Below are positions 23,505 to 35,906 of a DNA stretch of 64,000 nucleotides, piece by piece. Made by a program: the position numbers and the translations under genes. The notes beneath the pieces are model-generated. The model was given only the letters and a program-made list of their open reading frames with translations. It was not told the DNA's origin and made no database searches. This stretch comes from Romanomermis culicivorax. Its lineage: Eukaryota > Nematoda > Enoplea > Mermithida > Mermithidae. The stretch lies in contig CAWUHX010000259.1 in assembly GCA_963922205.1 (NCBI GenBank), positions 259,501-323,500 on the forward strand, given 5' to 3'. Positions within the stretch are counted from its first letter, which is position 1. The number at the start of each line of letters is the position of its first letter.

Positions 23505-25075
23505 CAGGGTTGGCAAAAACCAAACTTTTGAAATTTCGACTTTTTGGTTTTTTAGTGGTTTTTTAATGGTTTTTTTGGGTTTTCTATGGTTTTTTAGTGG
23601 CTTTTTTCTGGTTTAATTCTTTAGAATGTTTGGTACATCATAATAACTATGTAAAAAACTGCTGGAAGCTCCCTGTATCATCTAAGACTAGTTAGGGAGC
23701 CGTAAAATGGCAGCTAGAAGTATTAATCTTATCAGAAGTGTCATTATTTTATGCTATAGGAAATCCCTATTTAGCAATAGAAATACAGTAATAGTGGGCA
23801 CACAAAAAAGGAACCATGAGTGAAGAACACAAGAAAAATATAAATGGAACAGAGCATGCGATATGTAAGGGGCGAATTCAAGGAAAAGAAGAAAAATTAC
23901 AAATAAAGAGAAATATACAATACACAATGTACGTAATCAAAACTCAAAAGAAATCGACTGCAGAATTGTGTCAATGAATCACACATATACATATGCACAG
24001 AGAAGTTGAAATGACACAATTTTTAAGTATACCGTTTTCGATAAGAGGGTTTTAACTTGATAGATTATTACATATTTTATTAATATTACAAACTGCAGTT
24101 GAAAGTCACACATAGACATTTCAGATGTTTCCAAATTTTTGCTTTTCAAACCTGTCTGCCAGCTATAACTACAGCAAATGGGTCTTATTATATATACTAT
24201 TCTCGCTTGCATGATAGATATTTTTGCACAATTTTTTCTACTTAGTAGCGACGTCAAGTCACATAAAAATGAGCCACTCAAAAGCTCTTCTCTTTGTTAA
24301 CCTACAGTATGCTTAACTAATCTGTATAAAATTTTATTTTTGTTGTCTCATTTATATTTTGAAATTTCGAGCTAAGAAAATTGAAAAGCTTACCGTTACA
24401 ATAAATTCAGGATATTAAACTCAATTTTATAACATTTCGATGATGATATGGATCAATGGATGTCACCCCGTATGGTCGAAGTACACTCCACGAAAGACTA
24501 CTTTTTTGTGAGCAAATTATAGCAAAGTTGTCTCATGTACTAAATGTGTGCTTGCAAGATGGATACAAAGGATATCGATTGATTTATATTACATCTTTTG
24601 AGTACGAAATGTATCATAAAAATACGACTTTTTTTATACTTTGTAGTGAAGTCAATTCAACTAATTCAATTGTTTTGTTGATTTGGATAGACACCTATAC
24701 ATGCCTAGAAGCAGTGTTTTTCTACTCTACGACTTTCATCTACTCTGTAGTGAAGTCAATTCAACTAAATTAATTGTTTTGTTGATTCAGATAGACACCA
24801 ATACATGCCTAGAAGATCAACTAATGTGAAAAAACAGTTTCCTAATGATTTTGGAAAAAACCCAAAAAAACCAGAAAACCAGAGATTTTCCAATTTTTTG
24901 GTTTTTTTAAAAAACCAAAAAAACCAAAGCCTTGCCAACCCTGTGCATGCCTAGAAAATCGACTAATGTGAAAAAACAGTTTCCCAATGATTTTGGAAAA
25001 AAACCAAAAAACCAGAGATTTCCCAATTTTTTGGTTTTTTCAAAAAACCAAAAAACCAAAGCCTTGCCAACCCTG
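23505..25075. mobile_element. hAT-like element H with a duplicated right terminus
   Basis: Ends CAGGGTTGGCAA / TTGCCAACCCTG with a perfect 8-bp duplication CTATTTCA (23497-23504 and 25076-25083). The last 125 bp occur twice in tandem, each ending GCCTTGCCAACCCTG (24932-24945 and 25062-25075). The termini are (A/T)-rich GGTTTTTT / AAAAAACC arrays. No transposase recognised, so non-autonomous. Confidence 0.85.
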
Positions 25076-25785
25076 CTATTTCAGTCAGATAAGAAAAACC
25101 TATGCAAGAAAATATTTCACGATGACTCTAAAAGAAATGGAATGCTGACGAAATTTAAATAATTCTAGAATTCTTCAGGTTCAAATCATGCCTGTAATTG
25201 GGGGGTTGGGGGTGCTGTGAGGTTGTCTATACACCAAACATGACCTGCTGATCTCAAATAGTTATCAAATGCCATACTCTGATCAAAGTCGTCCCTGATC
25301 AAAGTCACCCCACTTTACCTTATATATATATATATATTATATATGTTAAGCAACACTGTAAAGATTAGGGAAAATAAAGTTAAAAGTTGTGTATAAATTT
25401 TCGGTCTGTACCATTACCAACGATATCCATTTTTCTATTTGAATCAATCAAACACAAAAAGTAAGAATTTCAGTTTATCATCCGAATCTGACTGAATTAA
25501 CAGAGAATATTCAGAATTTCTTCTCAGCCTATAAAATGTGCAACGATACCAATTCATCACACTGTTTTTTTCCCGGGTCTTTTCCCCAAATGGGGGAAGG
25601 GATCAAAATTTTTTTCCCCATTTTCCCGAAGTCGTTTTTTTCGCTTAAAAATGCTTACAGACGCTTTATTTACGTGTTTTTGAGCTTTTTCAAGCCTTCT
25701 GGTGTTTTCAGACCCGTTAATTCATTAAAATTGAGGAAAAAATTGAAATTTTTGAGTTCAAAGTTTAATCTACAAGCATTGGAAC
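25076..25785. other. Right part of family F copy, then unclassified sequence
   Basis: 25076-25190 resembles 27540-27650 (AAAAGAAATGGAATGCTGA). An (AT)n microsatellite sits at 25321-25340. 25540-25760 has a CCCCAAATGGGG-type repeat also found at 20260 and 26660. No gene. Confidence 0.5.
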
Positions 25786-25964
25786 CAGAGGTCCCCAAGG
25801 TCAGATTCTTCAGGTAGGGGTAAAATTGAAAATTTGCGGGGTAGTGTTGCTAAATGTCCACTAAACACGTCATTTTGTCTCAAAATTAGGCAGCCAGTGA
25901 TCAATTTTAAGGACTTTAGGTAGGGGTAATACCCCCCTCATACCCCTCTCCATGGGGCGCTCTG
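25786..25964. mobile_element. hAT-type MITE family G, copy 1
   Basis: 179 bp, ends CAGAGGTCCCCAAGG / CATGGGGCGCTCTG, perfect 8-bp duplication ATTGGAAC at 25778-25785 and 25965-25972. No ORF. Confidence 0.9.
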
Positions 25965-25972
25965 ATTGGAAC

Positions 25973-27337
25973 AAACTTTCAAGCATACTATCCAAGAGCA
26001 TAATGACTTTGAATTACATGAGAAATCGATGGTTAAGTCTTCTATGATGACAAGTGAGAACCCAAAAGGGATGTTAATCTTTCCGGCGCGGAGCGCCGGA
26101 AAAATTTTTTGGGTATTGATATTCTGCGACGCTGGAAAATCAATTTTCCGAACGTTTATTTCAAGAATTAGATTTGAATTTTGTGTTTAAAAGTCATAAT
26201 TTCTAGAATTTTACTTGAAAAATTTTAAAACCAGTATAATTTATTTGTAAACTCTCATACTTGGTCGAAAATATATGAGTAAGCAGAGTATAAATTTCCG
26301 AAAGATATTTCCATGAAGCATTTGAATTGATTTTACGTTAGAAAAGAAATAATTGCATCAAAAAGCTTAGAGACTTGACGTATTGATCTTTCTCAAAAGG
26401 AAAAAATGCGAATCTTCATTAAATATCATGATAAAATATTGAAGATTACCAATGAAAACATGAGATAATACGTTCAAGATGATGAAAACTATTATAGATT
26501 ATATGATAAATGAAGGTAGACATGCTAAAAGCCGCGCCGGGGTTAGTAATGCATAATAATGATTATTAAAGTTATAATCGGCGAGAAGCGCCGGAAAAAT
26601 TTGAGATTATGACATTCTAAAATGCACCAAAATGCATCTTTCCTGTATCCGATCCCCAAAATTTTCTTCCCCAAATGGGGAAAGAGCCCAAAAATTTTTT
26701 CCCTTTTCCGAATTTTTTTCCCCAAAAAGCACGATTTGGGGGAAAAAAACAGTGATTCATCAGTCATTGACAGCCTATAAAATCTGCAACGATACCAATA
26801 CTTAAATAACCGCAGATTTGTTCGGAGAGAAATCGTTCGCGTTCGGGCGGGTCAAATATAGGAATGGGAAATATTATGTTCATTTACTCGGCGCGAAGCG
26901 CCGAAAATTTTTTGTATTTTCAGCCCCTAAAACGTAAATCAAGGAAATTTGATTTTGTTTGACCAGCCTAATATTTTGTGCCAACTGCCAATTGGCACAA
27001 ACGCTCAAAATTTTTTGAGCCATTCCAAATTTTTTTGTGCCAATAACCATGTTTTGTCCCCCCCCCCCCCCACCAAGTACAGGTATGAAAAGACCCCATC
27101 TGAGGAAAAAAACGGTGATCGAAAAACAAAATTTTTGAGCTGGCAAGGTACAGTAGTCTAGCTTAGTTCCTTGTATAACACTGTTTCCAACAAATACGTG
27201 CGTTTATCCTGTGATTGAACAGAAAAAGTAGGATGGCAAGCAAAGATAGAGACATAAGACGGAAGGAGGGTAGAGAGGAAGGAAGGAAGGAAGGAAGGAA
27301 GGAAAGGAAGCAAGGAAGAAAGGAATGAAGGAAGCAG
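25973..27337. other. Repeat-rich stretch with three GGCGC mini-hairpins
   Basis: Mini-hairpins at 26083-26099, about 26578 and 26889-26903, each followed by the ACGCTGGAAAA or CCCCTAAAACG type module. TGTGCCAATTGGCACA palindromes lie near 26980. A C-run at 27057-27071 and a GGAA purine tract at 27262-27335 are simple sequence. No gene supported. Confidence 0.5.
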
Positions 27338-27650
27338 CATTTTTTTTGTGCACGGACATTTGTGCCAATTGGCACATGAGGCCAAAAAAATTTGTGCCAA
27401 TAGCACAAAAATTTTTTTTCCTGCTAGAAACATGAAAACTGTGGAAATGTTTCAGGCCAAAATTTTGATAAAAAGTTGACGTTTTACGCATTAATATTTT
27501 GTGAAAATCGTGCCCAACATATTTTTCAACTATAACCATGTCAGTGAGATGAGAAAAAACTGTGCAAGTAATTCACGACGACTCGAAAAGAAATGGAATG
27601 CTGAGAAAATTTAAATAACCGCAGAATTGGTCAGGAAGTTCAAATTGATT
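27338..27650. repeat. Repeat family F, copy 2
   Basis: Shares GTGCACGGACATTTGTGCCA, GCATTAATATTTTGTGA and AAAAGAAATGGAATGCTGA with copy 1. Non-coding. Confidence 0.7.
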
Positions 27651-27825
27651 CAATTTTCGACTACGGATCTTATCCTATTTAAGAACAATGTAAAGACTAG
27701 TATATAATTAAAGTCGAAAATTGGGCCCAACCTGGATAGCCTACTACTGTATTTTGTATACAGATTCAAAAATATTAGCTTGGCTATTAGGCTAAATGTG
27801 CTTATAAATCAAGCCAATGTCACTG

Positions 27826-28240
27826 AGTTGGCTAATGTGGCCAATGGGCTAATGTGGCCAATGGGCTAGTGTGGCCAATGGGCTAATGTGGCCAATGGGC
27901 TAACATGGCTAATGGGCTAATGTGGCCAATCGGCTAATGTGGCCAATGGGCTAATGTGGCCAATAGGCTAATGTGGGCAATGGGCTAATGAGGCCAATGG
28001 GCTAATGTGGCCAAAGGGCTAATGTGGCTAATCTAGCCAATGGGCTAATGTGGCCAATGGGCTAATGTGGCTAATGGGCTAATGTGGCCAATGGGCTAAT
28101 GTGGTCAATGGGCTAATGTGGCCAATGGGCTAATGTGGCCAATGGGCTAATGTGGCCAATGTGGCCAATGGGCTAATGTGGCTAATGCATTGTGTTATAA
28201 ATAATGGGTCTGGCCCATGGCCTAATGTGGCTAATGTGCT
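27826..28240. repeat. 17-bp minisatellite GGGCTAATGTGGCCAAT
   Basis: About 24 near-perfect units. It lies at the left terminus of MULE-like element 1 and reads as an expanded subterminal repeat. Variant units (CTAATGAGG, CAATCGG) are scattered. Confidence 0.92.
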
Positions 28241-28612
28241 AAAATAGGCGGAATCATTAATATTGCCACCGGCCAATAGAAAGTAAAGAGTTAGAATCCT
28301 GCATAATTACATGATTTCGATAATCCAGATATTCCAATTATCTACACAGGAATCAAATCAAATCACTATTTTCGAAGACAAAGAAAAAATAAAACAATTC
28401 ACAAAAAATTTAGGAAAAATAAGAAAAAATTCTGGCGCAATGTAAAACAAGCATTTTAGTGTACATAAAATCATAAGTCTGTTGAGTTCGCAAAAAACTT
28501 CCAAATAGAATCATTATTATCTTTATAATTTTGATAAAATGAAAATTCGTCCAAGTGAGCAGCTAAGCGTTCCATTGTTAATCCATGCATTCTTGATATC
28601 CTCTGTTTGACA

Positions 28613-30262
28613 ATTGAGTAGCAGATTTGCTACCTACTGCACATCCACTACCTAGTGCACGACAGCCACCTGGTGCACATCCGCTGCCAGAGTCAAATCC
28701 GCTACTAGACAGCAAAAAATGTAAAAAAGGTTTTGCCATTGTTTTCATAAGGGTTTTCCGGAGACAAAAGAATGAATGAAAATAAAAGAAAATGGAATAT
28801 GGTAGGCATTCTGCATGGTAAAAAATATTTTGTTTGCCACTTTTATGGAACCACAAGAATGGTTTAAAAACATAATACTACAGAGAGTCTATCTAAAGAT
28901 AAGTCATTAATGAATAAAAATATGTAATAAAATGATAAAAATGTCCAGGCAACCACTTTCTAATGCGTGAAAAATTCTTATTTACATAACAAAGTGACCA
29001 CACAAGCACCTCGAGTGATAGAACAATCAGCCTAGATGGACGTTTTTCATTCTTTACCTGTACCAATCTGGGTGATGAAAATATCGTTTTCGTTTTGTTT
29101 TTTAATTTTTTTCAAATACTTTTTTTAATTATTTTCAAATATTTTATCATTTTGAGTTCAAAATTTAAAAAAACTACTGTTGAATATACCTCCCGAGTAG
29201 ACCAAGGACTGATTATTTTCAGTAAACGTGGATCCATGGCAATTATCCCATTTCTATCGAAAATTATAGGGATAACCCTGGGTTTAGAGTAACTGTAACG
29301 ACCAGATTTTGTGAAGCACTTTACTTTAACCAATTGGACATTACAGCGAACAAAATGGGGCGCGGGGCGGAACGGCTACGATAATACAATGCATGGTCGA
29401 CGGTCGCTTGAATGCGACTACACAAAATTGAATGGCGCATTTGCTTGCAAATAAAAATATGACTCGGTTTAACTGCTTTCGAAAATGGTTGCTTGCAAAT
29501 AGAAATGAACAGCTGCAGATCAAAAAACGAAGAATTACAACAATAATAAAATCACGCTTTGCTTCTCTTTAAATACGACATTTTTGGCCACTCTCTGGGC
29601 ATCACCCGAGGTCGTGCTTCTGTCCATCTTCTTCCGCCAATCGTCGCTTCCTGCTTTGCTTTTCATGCTTACTTAGTCACGCCCTTTAATGCTTTTCTGG
29701 TACAGTATGCTTTTCGTGTCTTGCTTGTTTCCTACGGTGGGTTTAGCCACACCTCTGTGCTTCTGTGCATGCTTCCTGTATCTGTAAATGTCTATCACAT
29801 ACAGTATGCCATATATTTACAGTACTGGGTTAGCAGGTACATTACATAACAAACCCCTGCATCTCACCGGGGTTCGTGGCACACATCTGGCTGAACACTC
29901 TTGCATTTACTTCTGAAAATATGGTGCAAATTGAAAATTTTGAGTCACATTGCTTGTAACTGCATATTCCGCAATTTTTAATGAATGAAATTTTTAATTT
30001 TCACAAAACATGCGCTATCTAATTGATAAAAAAAATTAAATGAGCCTAATTTGTAAATGTATACTGTACATTCTTCCATAATGAAATAATGCCAGGGTTA
30101 TTCAACGCAAAAAGTAAATGTAACGTGTTACTTATATACCTCAGCAGAAAGTAGCGGATGTGCACTAGGTGGCAGATCTGACTATGGTAGGGGATGTGCA
30201 CTAGGTAGAGGTTGTGCACTGGGTAGTGCATGTGCACTAGATAGCGGATCTGGCACCAACCT
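28613..30262. mobile_element. MULE-like element J1, nested in element 1
   Basis: Starts ATTGAGTAGCAGATTTGC and ends GCGGATCTGGCACCAACCT. Flanks TGTTTGACA / TGTTTGACG match at 8 of 9. Inverted arrays of CTACCTAGTGCACATCCG units lie at both ends (28630-28690 and 30150-30250). 28840-29090 matches 58325-58590 in element J2. ORFs inside (for example 29559-29849, plus strand) show no recognisable domain. Confidence 0.75.
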
Positions 30263-30301
30263 TGTTTGACGAGTCCCCACAAGCTCTATGGTATTTGTAT
30301 G

Positions 30302-30663
30302 AACGTTTTCTGGCATTTCTCAATGTGCTGCGTCTTTTAGCATAAAAATTTTGGTTGTAGGACGAAAAAAATTTTGATCCTAAAAAAATATTTGGTGCCA
30401 AGCAGAAAAATTTTGAAATTAGAGTTTGAAAACCGAAATTTTTTTCGGATATCTCACTCAAAAATCACTTTGGTGCTCTGAAACTATTTTTTTCGAATAC
30501 CTCACTCAAAAATCATTTTGGTGCTCTGAAACACCGTTTTCTGGCATGTCTCAATGTGCTGCGTCCTTTGGCATAAAAATTTTGGTTCTAGGACGAAAGA
30601 AATTTTGATCTTGGAAAAAAATTTGGTACTAGGCAAAAAAATTTTGAAATTACAGTTTGAAAA
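30302..30663. repeat. Direct duplication of about 130 bp
   Basis: 30302-30431 and 30534-30663 are near-identical (both contain CAATGTGCTGCGTC and CATAAAAATTTTGGTT), separated by about 100 bp that itself repeats CTCACTCAAAAATCA. Non-coding. Confidence 0.7.
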
Positions 30664-31824
30664 CGGTGAATTCTGAGATAACTTCAACTGAAATAATTAT
30701 TTGTTTTGTTTTTTAGCATTTTTAGCCGTTTCTTTCCACAAAACGACTCAAAAAATTTTTTGACTCAGACCTCTGGGAGTATCCAGATCCCCCAAACCCC
30801 CCAATGCCGATGTATGGTCCCCCAGAGACCCCACAGAGTACCTGCACGCATATGTGTGGTCATGACTATGCATAATTACCATTATTTTTAATCTTGTAGC
30901 AGGAGCCATCAAAATGGAAGCCGCCAGAAGAAGAGTTCCAAAAATAAATTCGGGTTTGGTATTTTTTGAAAGTGACTCGTGAAGGAAAAGCTTTCTGATC
31001 TAAAAAGTTTATAAATAACAAAGGCACCCTGTTGTTTCTAGAAAATGTACATCTGGTGCATCAAATCTATGGTTAAAGTCAATATTTTCTTTGTATGCCC
31101 GAACATATACAATATTTCAAAGCCGATCCATAAGTTTTGACTTTGACGCCATTAGGTTAAAATTAAGAACACAAACAGAAAGCTAGAAAATGCACAGATT
31201 TCCAAATGGGAGAGACCACAAGAAATCCTAGCTGAGCTCTGGAAGAAACAAAATTCTAACTTGGCTTTTCTGCTGAAGGGTCATTTGCTTACAAAGTGTC
31301 ACCAAAGAAAGCTTGGGGTTCCTAAGCTTACTATCAATGTTGACCCAAGGAGTTGGATTTGCATATCTCAAATTTCATCCTGTCCATGGTCTTTAGAGAT
31401 TTTCAGAGGCAACATGCAATATACGAATTATGTGTGCTCCATTATGTATTTCAACAGACACCAGCTTAGCAGTTGTTTCATTTGGCATGTATAAAGCAAA
31501 AAAAGCCAACTGGTAATACTCAGAAGTTTCAACATCTGTGTTATTGATCACTCATGCTTTATGGTTTACTTGTGGGGCACTCAAAGTAACCTCGAATGTA
31601 TAGCAAACTTACCAGTGTGATTCATCCCCACAACTCGACTTTCGAAACATCATGAAGAGGAAGAAACAGAAGAAACAAGTTGTCATGGGAACTCTTGCAA
31701 ATAAAAATCATGTGTTGCTTTTCCTCTAGCCTTGTGCTAAATGTACAATGTATTTCATTAGCATATTTAAAAATATACAAATACGACAAAAATACTGACA
31801 TTTAGAATGTATATTTTGTTCATT
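30664..31824. other. Interior of MULE-like element 1, no gene seen
   Basis: An 77-codon plus-strand frame at 31261-31494 has no recognisable motif or splice context. Otherwise AT-rich non-coding sequence. Confidence 0.4.
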
Positions 31825-31926
31825 AGCCCATTAGCCCATTAGCCGAGTAAATGACTGAATCAATAAACGATCGTCATTAGCTGTGGCGCATGTTGTAGTA
31901 GGCTATTTCGGTTGACCCGAAAATTG

Positions 31927-32625
31927 TGTAAATTTTCGGTCGGAACAGTGTACCATTACTAAGGATATCGAATTTTCTATTTGAATGAATCAAGCACAAA
32001 AAGTAAGAATTTCAGTTTTAAATCCGAATGTGACTGAATGAACAAAGAATATTCAGAATTTATTTCCATTTATCATTCATTGACAGCCTATAAACTTTGC
32101 TGCAACGATGCTGATACACTGTTCGAAGAAAACTCGTTCGCGCTCGCTCGGGTCAAATACGAGTAGATGATGTTATATTCATTGACTTGGTGCCAAGCGC
32201 CGAAAATTTTTTGCATTTTCCGCCCTTAAATCGTCTGAAAATCAAGGAAATTTAATGTTTGAATAGCCAAAAATTTTGTGCCAATTAGCACAAACGCTCA
32301 AATTTTTTTGTGCAAAAAACCATGTTTTGGCACAAAAAAACACTGGAAGGAAGGAAGGAAGAAGAAAGGAAGGAATGAAGGAAGAAAAAAGGAAGGGAGG
32401 AAGTACGGCAAACCAGACGGGCAAAATCAATAAAAAAAATTCCGCAAAAATGTTAATCAGTGTTTTTTTTGTGCCAAAACATGGTTTTTGGCACAAAAAA
32501 ATTTGAAATGGCACAAAAATTTCGAGCAGTTGTGTCATTTGGCACAAAATTTTTAGCTGTTCAAACATTAAATTCCCTTGATTTTTAGACGATTTAGGGG
32601 CCGAAAATGAAACCAAAAATAGCAA
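31927..32625. repeat. Inverted repeat 32185-32615 around a purine tract
   Basis: 32185-32335 and 32465-32610 are inverted copies (GATTTAGGGGCC / CGCCCTTAAATCG, CCATGTTTTGGCAC / GTGCCAAAACATGG). The loop is a GGAAGGAAGGAAG tract. 31930-32110 resembles 25390-25560. The right arm is cut by the left LTR. Confidence 0.7.
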
Positions 32626-32874
32626 TGTGCTCGTGGAGCACGACTGGCGGAAGTTTTTAGCTAAAGGGCCTACTGTAGCCCGCGTTCATAAAGAAATAAA
32701 AATATAACAAAACGAAACATAGAAATGCATGAAAAAAATAAAAACGAACACAAAATGCATGTGTAGAAATCAAATAAACAAAAACATGAACGAGTAATAA
32801 ACAAATCATGAAGAAAACAAAATATCGGCATGATCGGAATCACGTGACTTTGGGGAATTGAGCGGCACGTGACA
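32626..32874 (-). repeat. 3' LTR
   Basis: On the minus strand it begins TGTCACGTGCC and ends CGAGCACA, giving the expected TG...CA ends. AT-rich core. It differs from the other LTR at three sites (98.8 % identity). Confidence 0.9.
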
Positions 32875-33471
32875 CGGTGGTCCTTCGAAAAAGGGTGTCC
32901 TCGTCCTTGTGGTGGTTAGTAGTGAGGGTTGTGCCGCGTGTCCGTGGTCGTAGGTCGTTCCAAGGTGCGACGGCGGGTGGTCGAATAGGTCCGTTGGGTT
33001 GTTGGCGGATGAAGCCTTCTTTGATCGTAATTCGTTCGACAGTATGGTGACCGGAAATTGTTGATGCGTGAAGTTGCAGACATTGAATATCCTGTGCGAA
33101 AGTCTAGAACACAGAAAAGAAAAATTTTCAGGGCAAGATGTAGGCTATCGCAGAGGATGCGCCCAGCGAGGTAGAGATTATCGGGTTATCGCAGAGGATG
33201 CACCCAGTGAGGTACAGATTGTCGGGTTATCGCAGAGGATGCACCCAGTGAAATGTAGGGTATCGGGTTATCGCAAGGGATGCACCCAGTGAAGTGTAGG
33301 CTATCGCGTGAGGATGCGCCTAAGATGTGACGCTTTGGTTGCTGAACATTCTCTTCTATCCACTAAAATCCAGCATGAATAAGAATGGATACTTCGTTAG
33401 GGGCACGGCGGTCCTTCGAAAAAGGACGTCCTCGTCCGTAAGCGGGGACAATGAAGAGAATGCATCTTGAA
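32875..33471 (-). repeat. Pre-3' LTR region with 41-bp tandem repeats
   Basis: GGTTATCGCAGAGGATGCACCCAGTGA-type units of about 41 bp recur from 33139 to 33315 (four and a half copies). A separate motif GGTCCTTCGAAAAAGG occurs at about 32878 and again at 33408. No obvious polypurine tract abuts the LTR. Confidence 0.75.
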
Positions 33472-34640
33472 TTAAGGGTCGGGGACCTCTGCATCAAGAT
33501 GTGGGTCAATCAAATTCGGTGTAAAGTCCCGGCTTATTGAAGGATACAATAAGGGTGCTGAATCCGTTGCCTGTGAAGTGGGAGGTGTATCCTCTGCTTC
33601 ACTTGGTGGTTCAGGGGACACGTAAAGTCGAAGCTGGTTGACATGTACAGTGTCTTCCTGATCCATCTCGAGACAAAGTGTGACATTGGGATATGCCACA
33701 CGTGTTACAAGATAGGGCCCATCGAAGATGGGCAGCAATTTAGGAGTGAGTCCACGTTTGCTGGAGGTGCGCAGTTTGAGCACCTGATCCCCTACTTTGT
33801 ACGAGACATCATGTGCCTTCCGGTGGTAAGACCGTGCATAGGCCTCCTGTGCTTTCTCAATCCGACTCTGGATTAAGGTTAACGCATTCGTGAAATGACG
33901 TTTGACCTCCATATCATATGAGGAAACATTAATGATATGGGCCGGTGGGTTGAATGAGAGCGCGGCATCAACAGGGAGCATGGGTGTGCGACCCTACATG
34001 AGTTCAAAGGGCGAGTACCCTGTTGACTCATTCATGCTGATATTGAAGGCAAACACAGCGTATGGTAGGTGTTCATCCCAATCAGTATGTCCGTGATGAA
34101 CATACATACGTAGCCGTGTAGCTAGCGTCTGATTAGCTCTTTCCACCTCGCCGTTGGTCATTGGATGATAGGCGGTAGAGTGGATTTTCTTCGTAGCGCA
34201 GATCGCAGTGATCTCAGTCATCAGTTTTGATGTGAAATCAGTGCCACGATCTGACTGAAGAATCTGCGGTGCCCCGTGCCGGCAGACAATTTGCGTTACA
34301 AACAGCCGGGCTATGGTGTGCGCAGTGATGTCCGGAGTAGCAAAAGCCTCGACCCATTTCGTAAAGTAGTCGATGATGACTACAATGAAATGGTTGCCAG
34401 CTTCGCTAGTGGTCATTGGTCCCATACAGTCGACACCTACCCCATGAAACGGTCCCGTGATGGTGATAGGTTTCAGGGTCGCAGTGGTTTTCTGTCGAGC
34501 GGGCTTATTCCGTTGGCAAAGATCACACCGCTGACAGAAGGATTTGACATCCCGACTGAGGAAAGGCCAGTGGTATCTGCGAGCAATGAGCCGCGCAGTA
34601 CGTTTAGCACCAAAGTGTCCAGCTAAGCCCGGATAATGGT
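33472..34640 (-). pseudogene. Integrase region of pol
   Basis: Contains the HHCC zinc region (HYPGLAGHFG, then SFCQRCDLCQ), the catalytic core with Asp in IIDYFTKW, Asp in QSDRGTDF and Glu in NGEVERANQTL, and a C-terminal GPY module (LPIFDGPYLVTRV). Integrases insert the cDNA copy. All three catalytic residues are present. The frame is broken near 34630 where it meets the RNase H-side frame, and an in-frame TAG lies at 33994-33996 between core and C-terminal domain. Ends at TAA 33472-33474. Confidence 0.88.
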
Positions 34641-35906
34641 AGTAACCATGGATCTGGGTATGACAATCTTATTGGACTCGCCTGTCCATTTCTGAAGAAC
34701 GTTATCCAACAGATGGTAGCCTCGCACATCATTCTGATCGCCCAGAGGCTTAAGAGAGCGAATGATGTCGGCTAAATCCGGATCCTCCAGCTGAGCAGCG
34801 AAAAGGTCGGGGTGCTGCGCACCAACCGATATCTCGGCATAAGACTCTGATCGTACCGGGCGCTCCGCGCCAACAGTGATCAGTGCTGAATTACTTGAAC
34901 GCGCCAGGTGCTGCACACCATCGGTCAAGGTTCTTGATCTCGCCAGGTGCTGCGCACCATCGGTGATCATCATAACATGCCCCTCAGGTCTGTAAAGGGG
35001 AGTATCATCAATACTCTGACCGGTGAGGGAGTTAGGATCTGGCAGGCGTGATAATGCATCAGCATTACCATTAGACTGACCTTTTCGCGGCCGAATTGTC
35101 AGTTTGAATTCGGCAAGCGTGAGTCCCCACCGAGCGATCCGAGCAGAGGGGTTAGGCTTCTCCAACACTGCTTTGACCGCGATATGGTCAGTCTGAACGA
35201 CCACCTCGTGCTGGAAGAGGTATGGTCGGAAGTGCTTGACGAAATGGACAACAGCGAGAGTTTCCAGTTCTGTAATGGAATAGTTTTTCTCGGCCGCTGT
35301 TAACCCTCGGCTGGCGTACGGGACAGGATGGTTGTATCCAAATTCGTCTAACTGGCTTAGAACCGCTCCTATCCCTGAAATACTTGCATCAGTTTGAAGG
35401 ATAAAGGATTTCGAAAAGTCCGGATGGCGCAGGATAGGAGGGTTGGTCAGCAGGCGGCGGAGTTCATCGAACGCCTCCTGCTGAGGTTTTGACCACTGGA
35501 AAGTAGTTTCCTTCCGTAAGAGCTTGGTGAGTGGCTCGCTGAGCCGGGCACAACCAGGGATGAAACGCCTGTAGTAAGACATGAGGCCTAGGAAGGACTT
35601 GATATCTTTGGCGTTTTGTGGAATGGGTAGGTTTTGGACGGCGGCCAGCTTGGCTTGGTCAGGTTCTAGGCCGCTCTGTGAGATGCGATAGCCTAGGTAC
35701 TCTACCTCTGAGTGCGAGAATTTGCACTTGCTCAGTCTGAGCTTCATTCCACCCCAGCGAAGACGGGCGAACACATCTGCCAGGTGCTCAAGCATTTGGG
35801 TGTGAGAGTTCCCGAACACCAAAATGTCGTCGTCAGAACCGTGCGCCATAGGATTCCAGTAAGGAGGAGGTCCATAAGGCGTTGAAATGTCCCTGGTGCG
35901 TTGCAC
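34623..35906 (-). pseudogene. RT connection and RNase H region of pol
   Basis: After the damaged RT active-site box (DDDILVF) come the RT thumb/connection LGYRISQSGLEPDQAKLAAV and FLGLMSYYRRFIPG, then RNase H with QTDASISGIGAVL, SITELETLAVV and VQTDH. RNase H degrades template RNA. A linker at about 35000-34800 holds four imperfect DGAQHLARS-like repeats. The frame differs from that of the upstream RT part; the break falls at the active-site box. Confidence 0.88.

Larger units (their letters stand above)
27724..31917. mobile_element. MULE-like element 1 (4.2 kb) with array-type termini
   Basis: Perfect 9-bp duplication CGAAAATTG at 27715-27723 and 31918-31926. Ends GGCCCAACCTGGATAGCCTA and TAGGCTATTTCGGTTGACC are imperfect inverted repeats. 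Just inside, the left end has a long GCTAATGTGGCCAATGG array and the right end a short CATTAGCCCATTAGCC array (31825-31850), in inverse orientation. Nine-bp duplications are typical of Mutator-like elements. No transposase recognised; a second MULE-like element is nested inside. Confidence 0.75.

Noticed and set aside
27158..27539. FLPSFLPS-type frames
   Set aside because: Translation of the GGAA purine tract and adjoining repeat.
27826..28240. Possible CRISPR array (regular short repeats)
   Set aside because: Contiguous 17-bp minisatellite without unique spacers, in eukaryotic DNA.
29559..29849. 96-codon plus-strand frame inside MULE J1
   Set aside because: No motif, no splice or promoter support; kept only as element interior.
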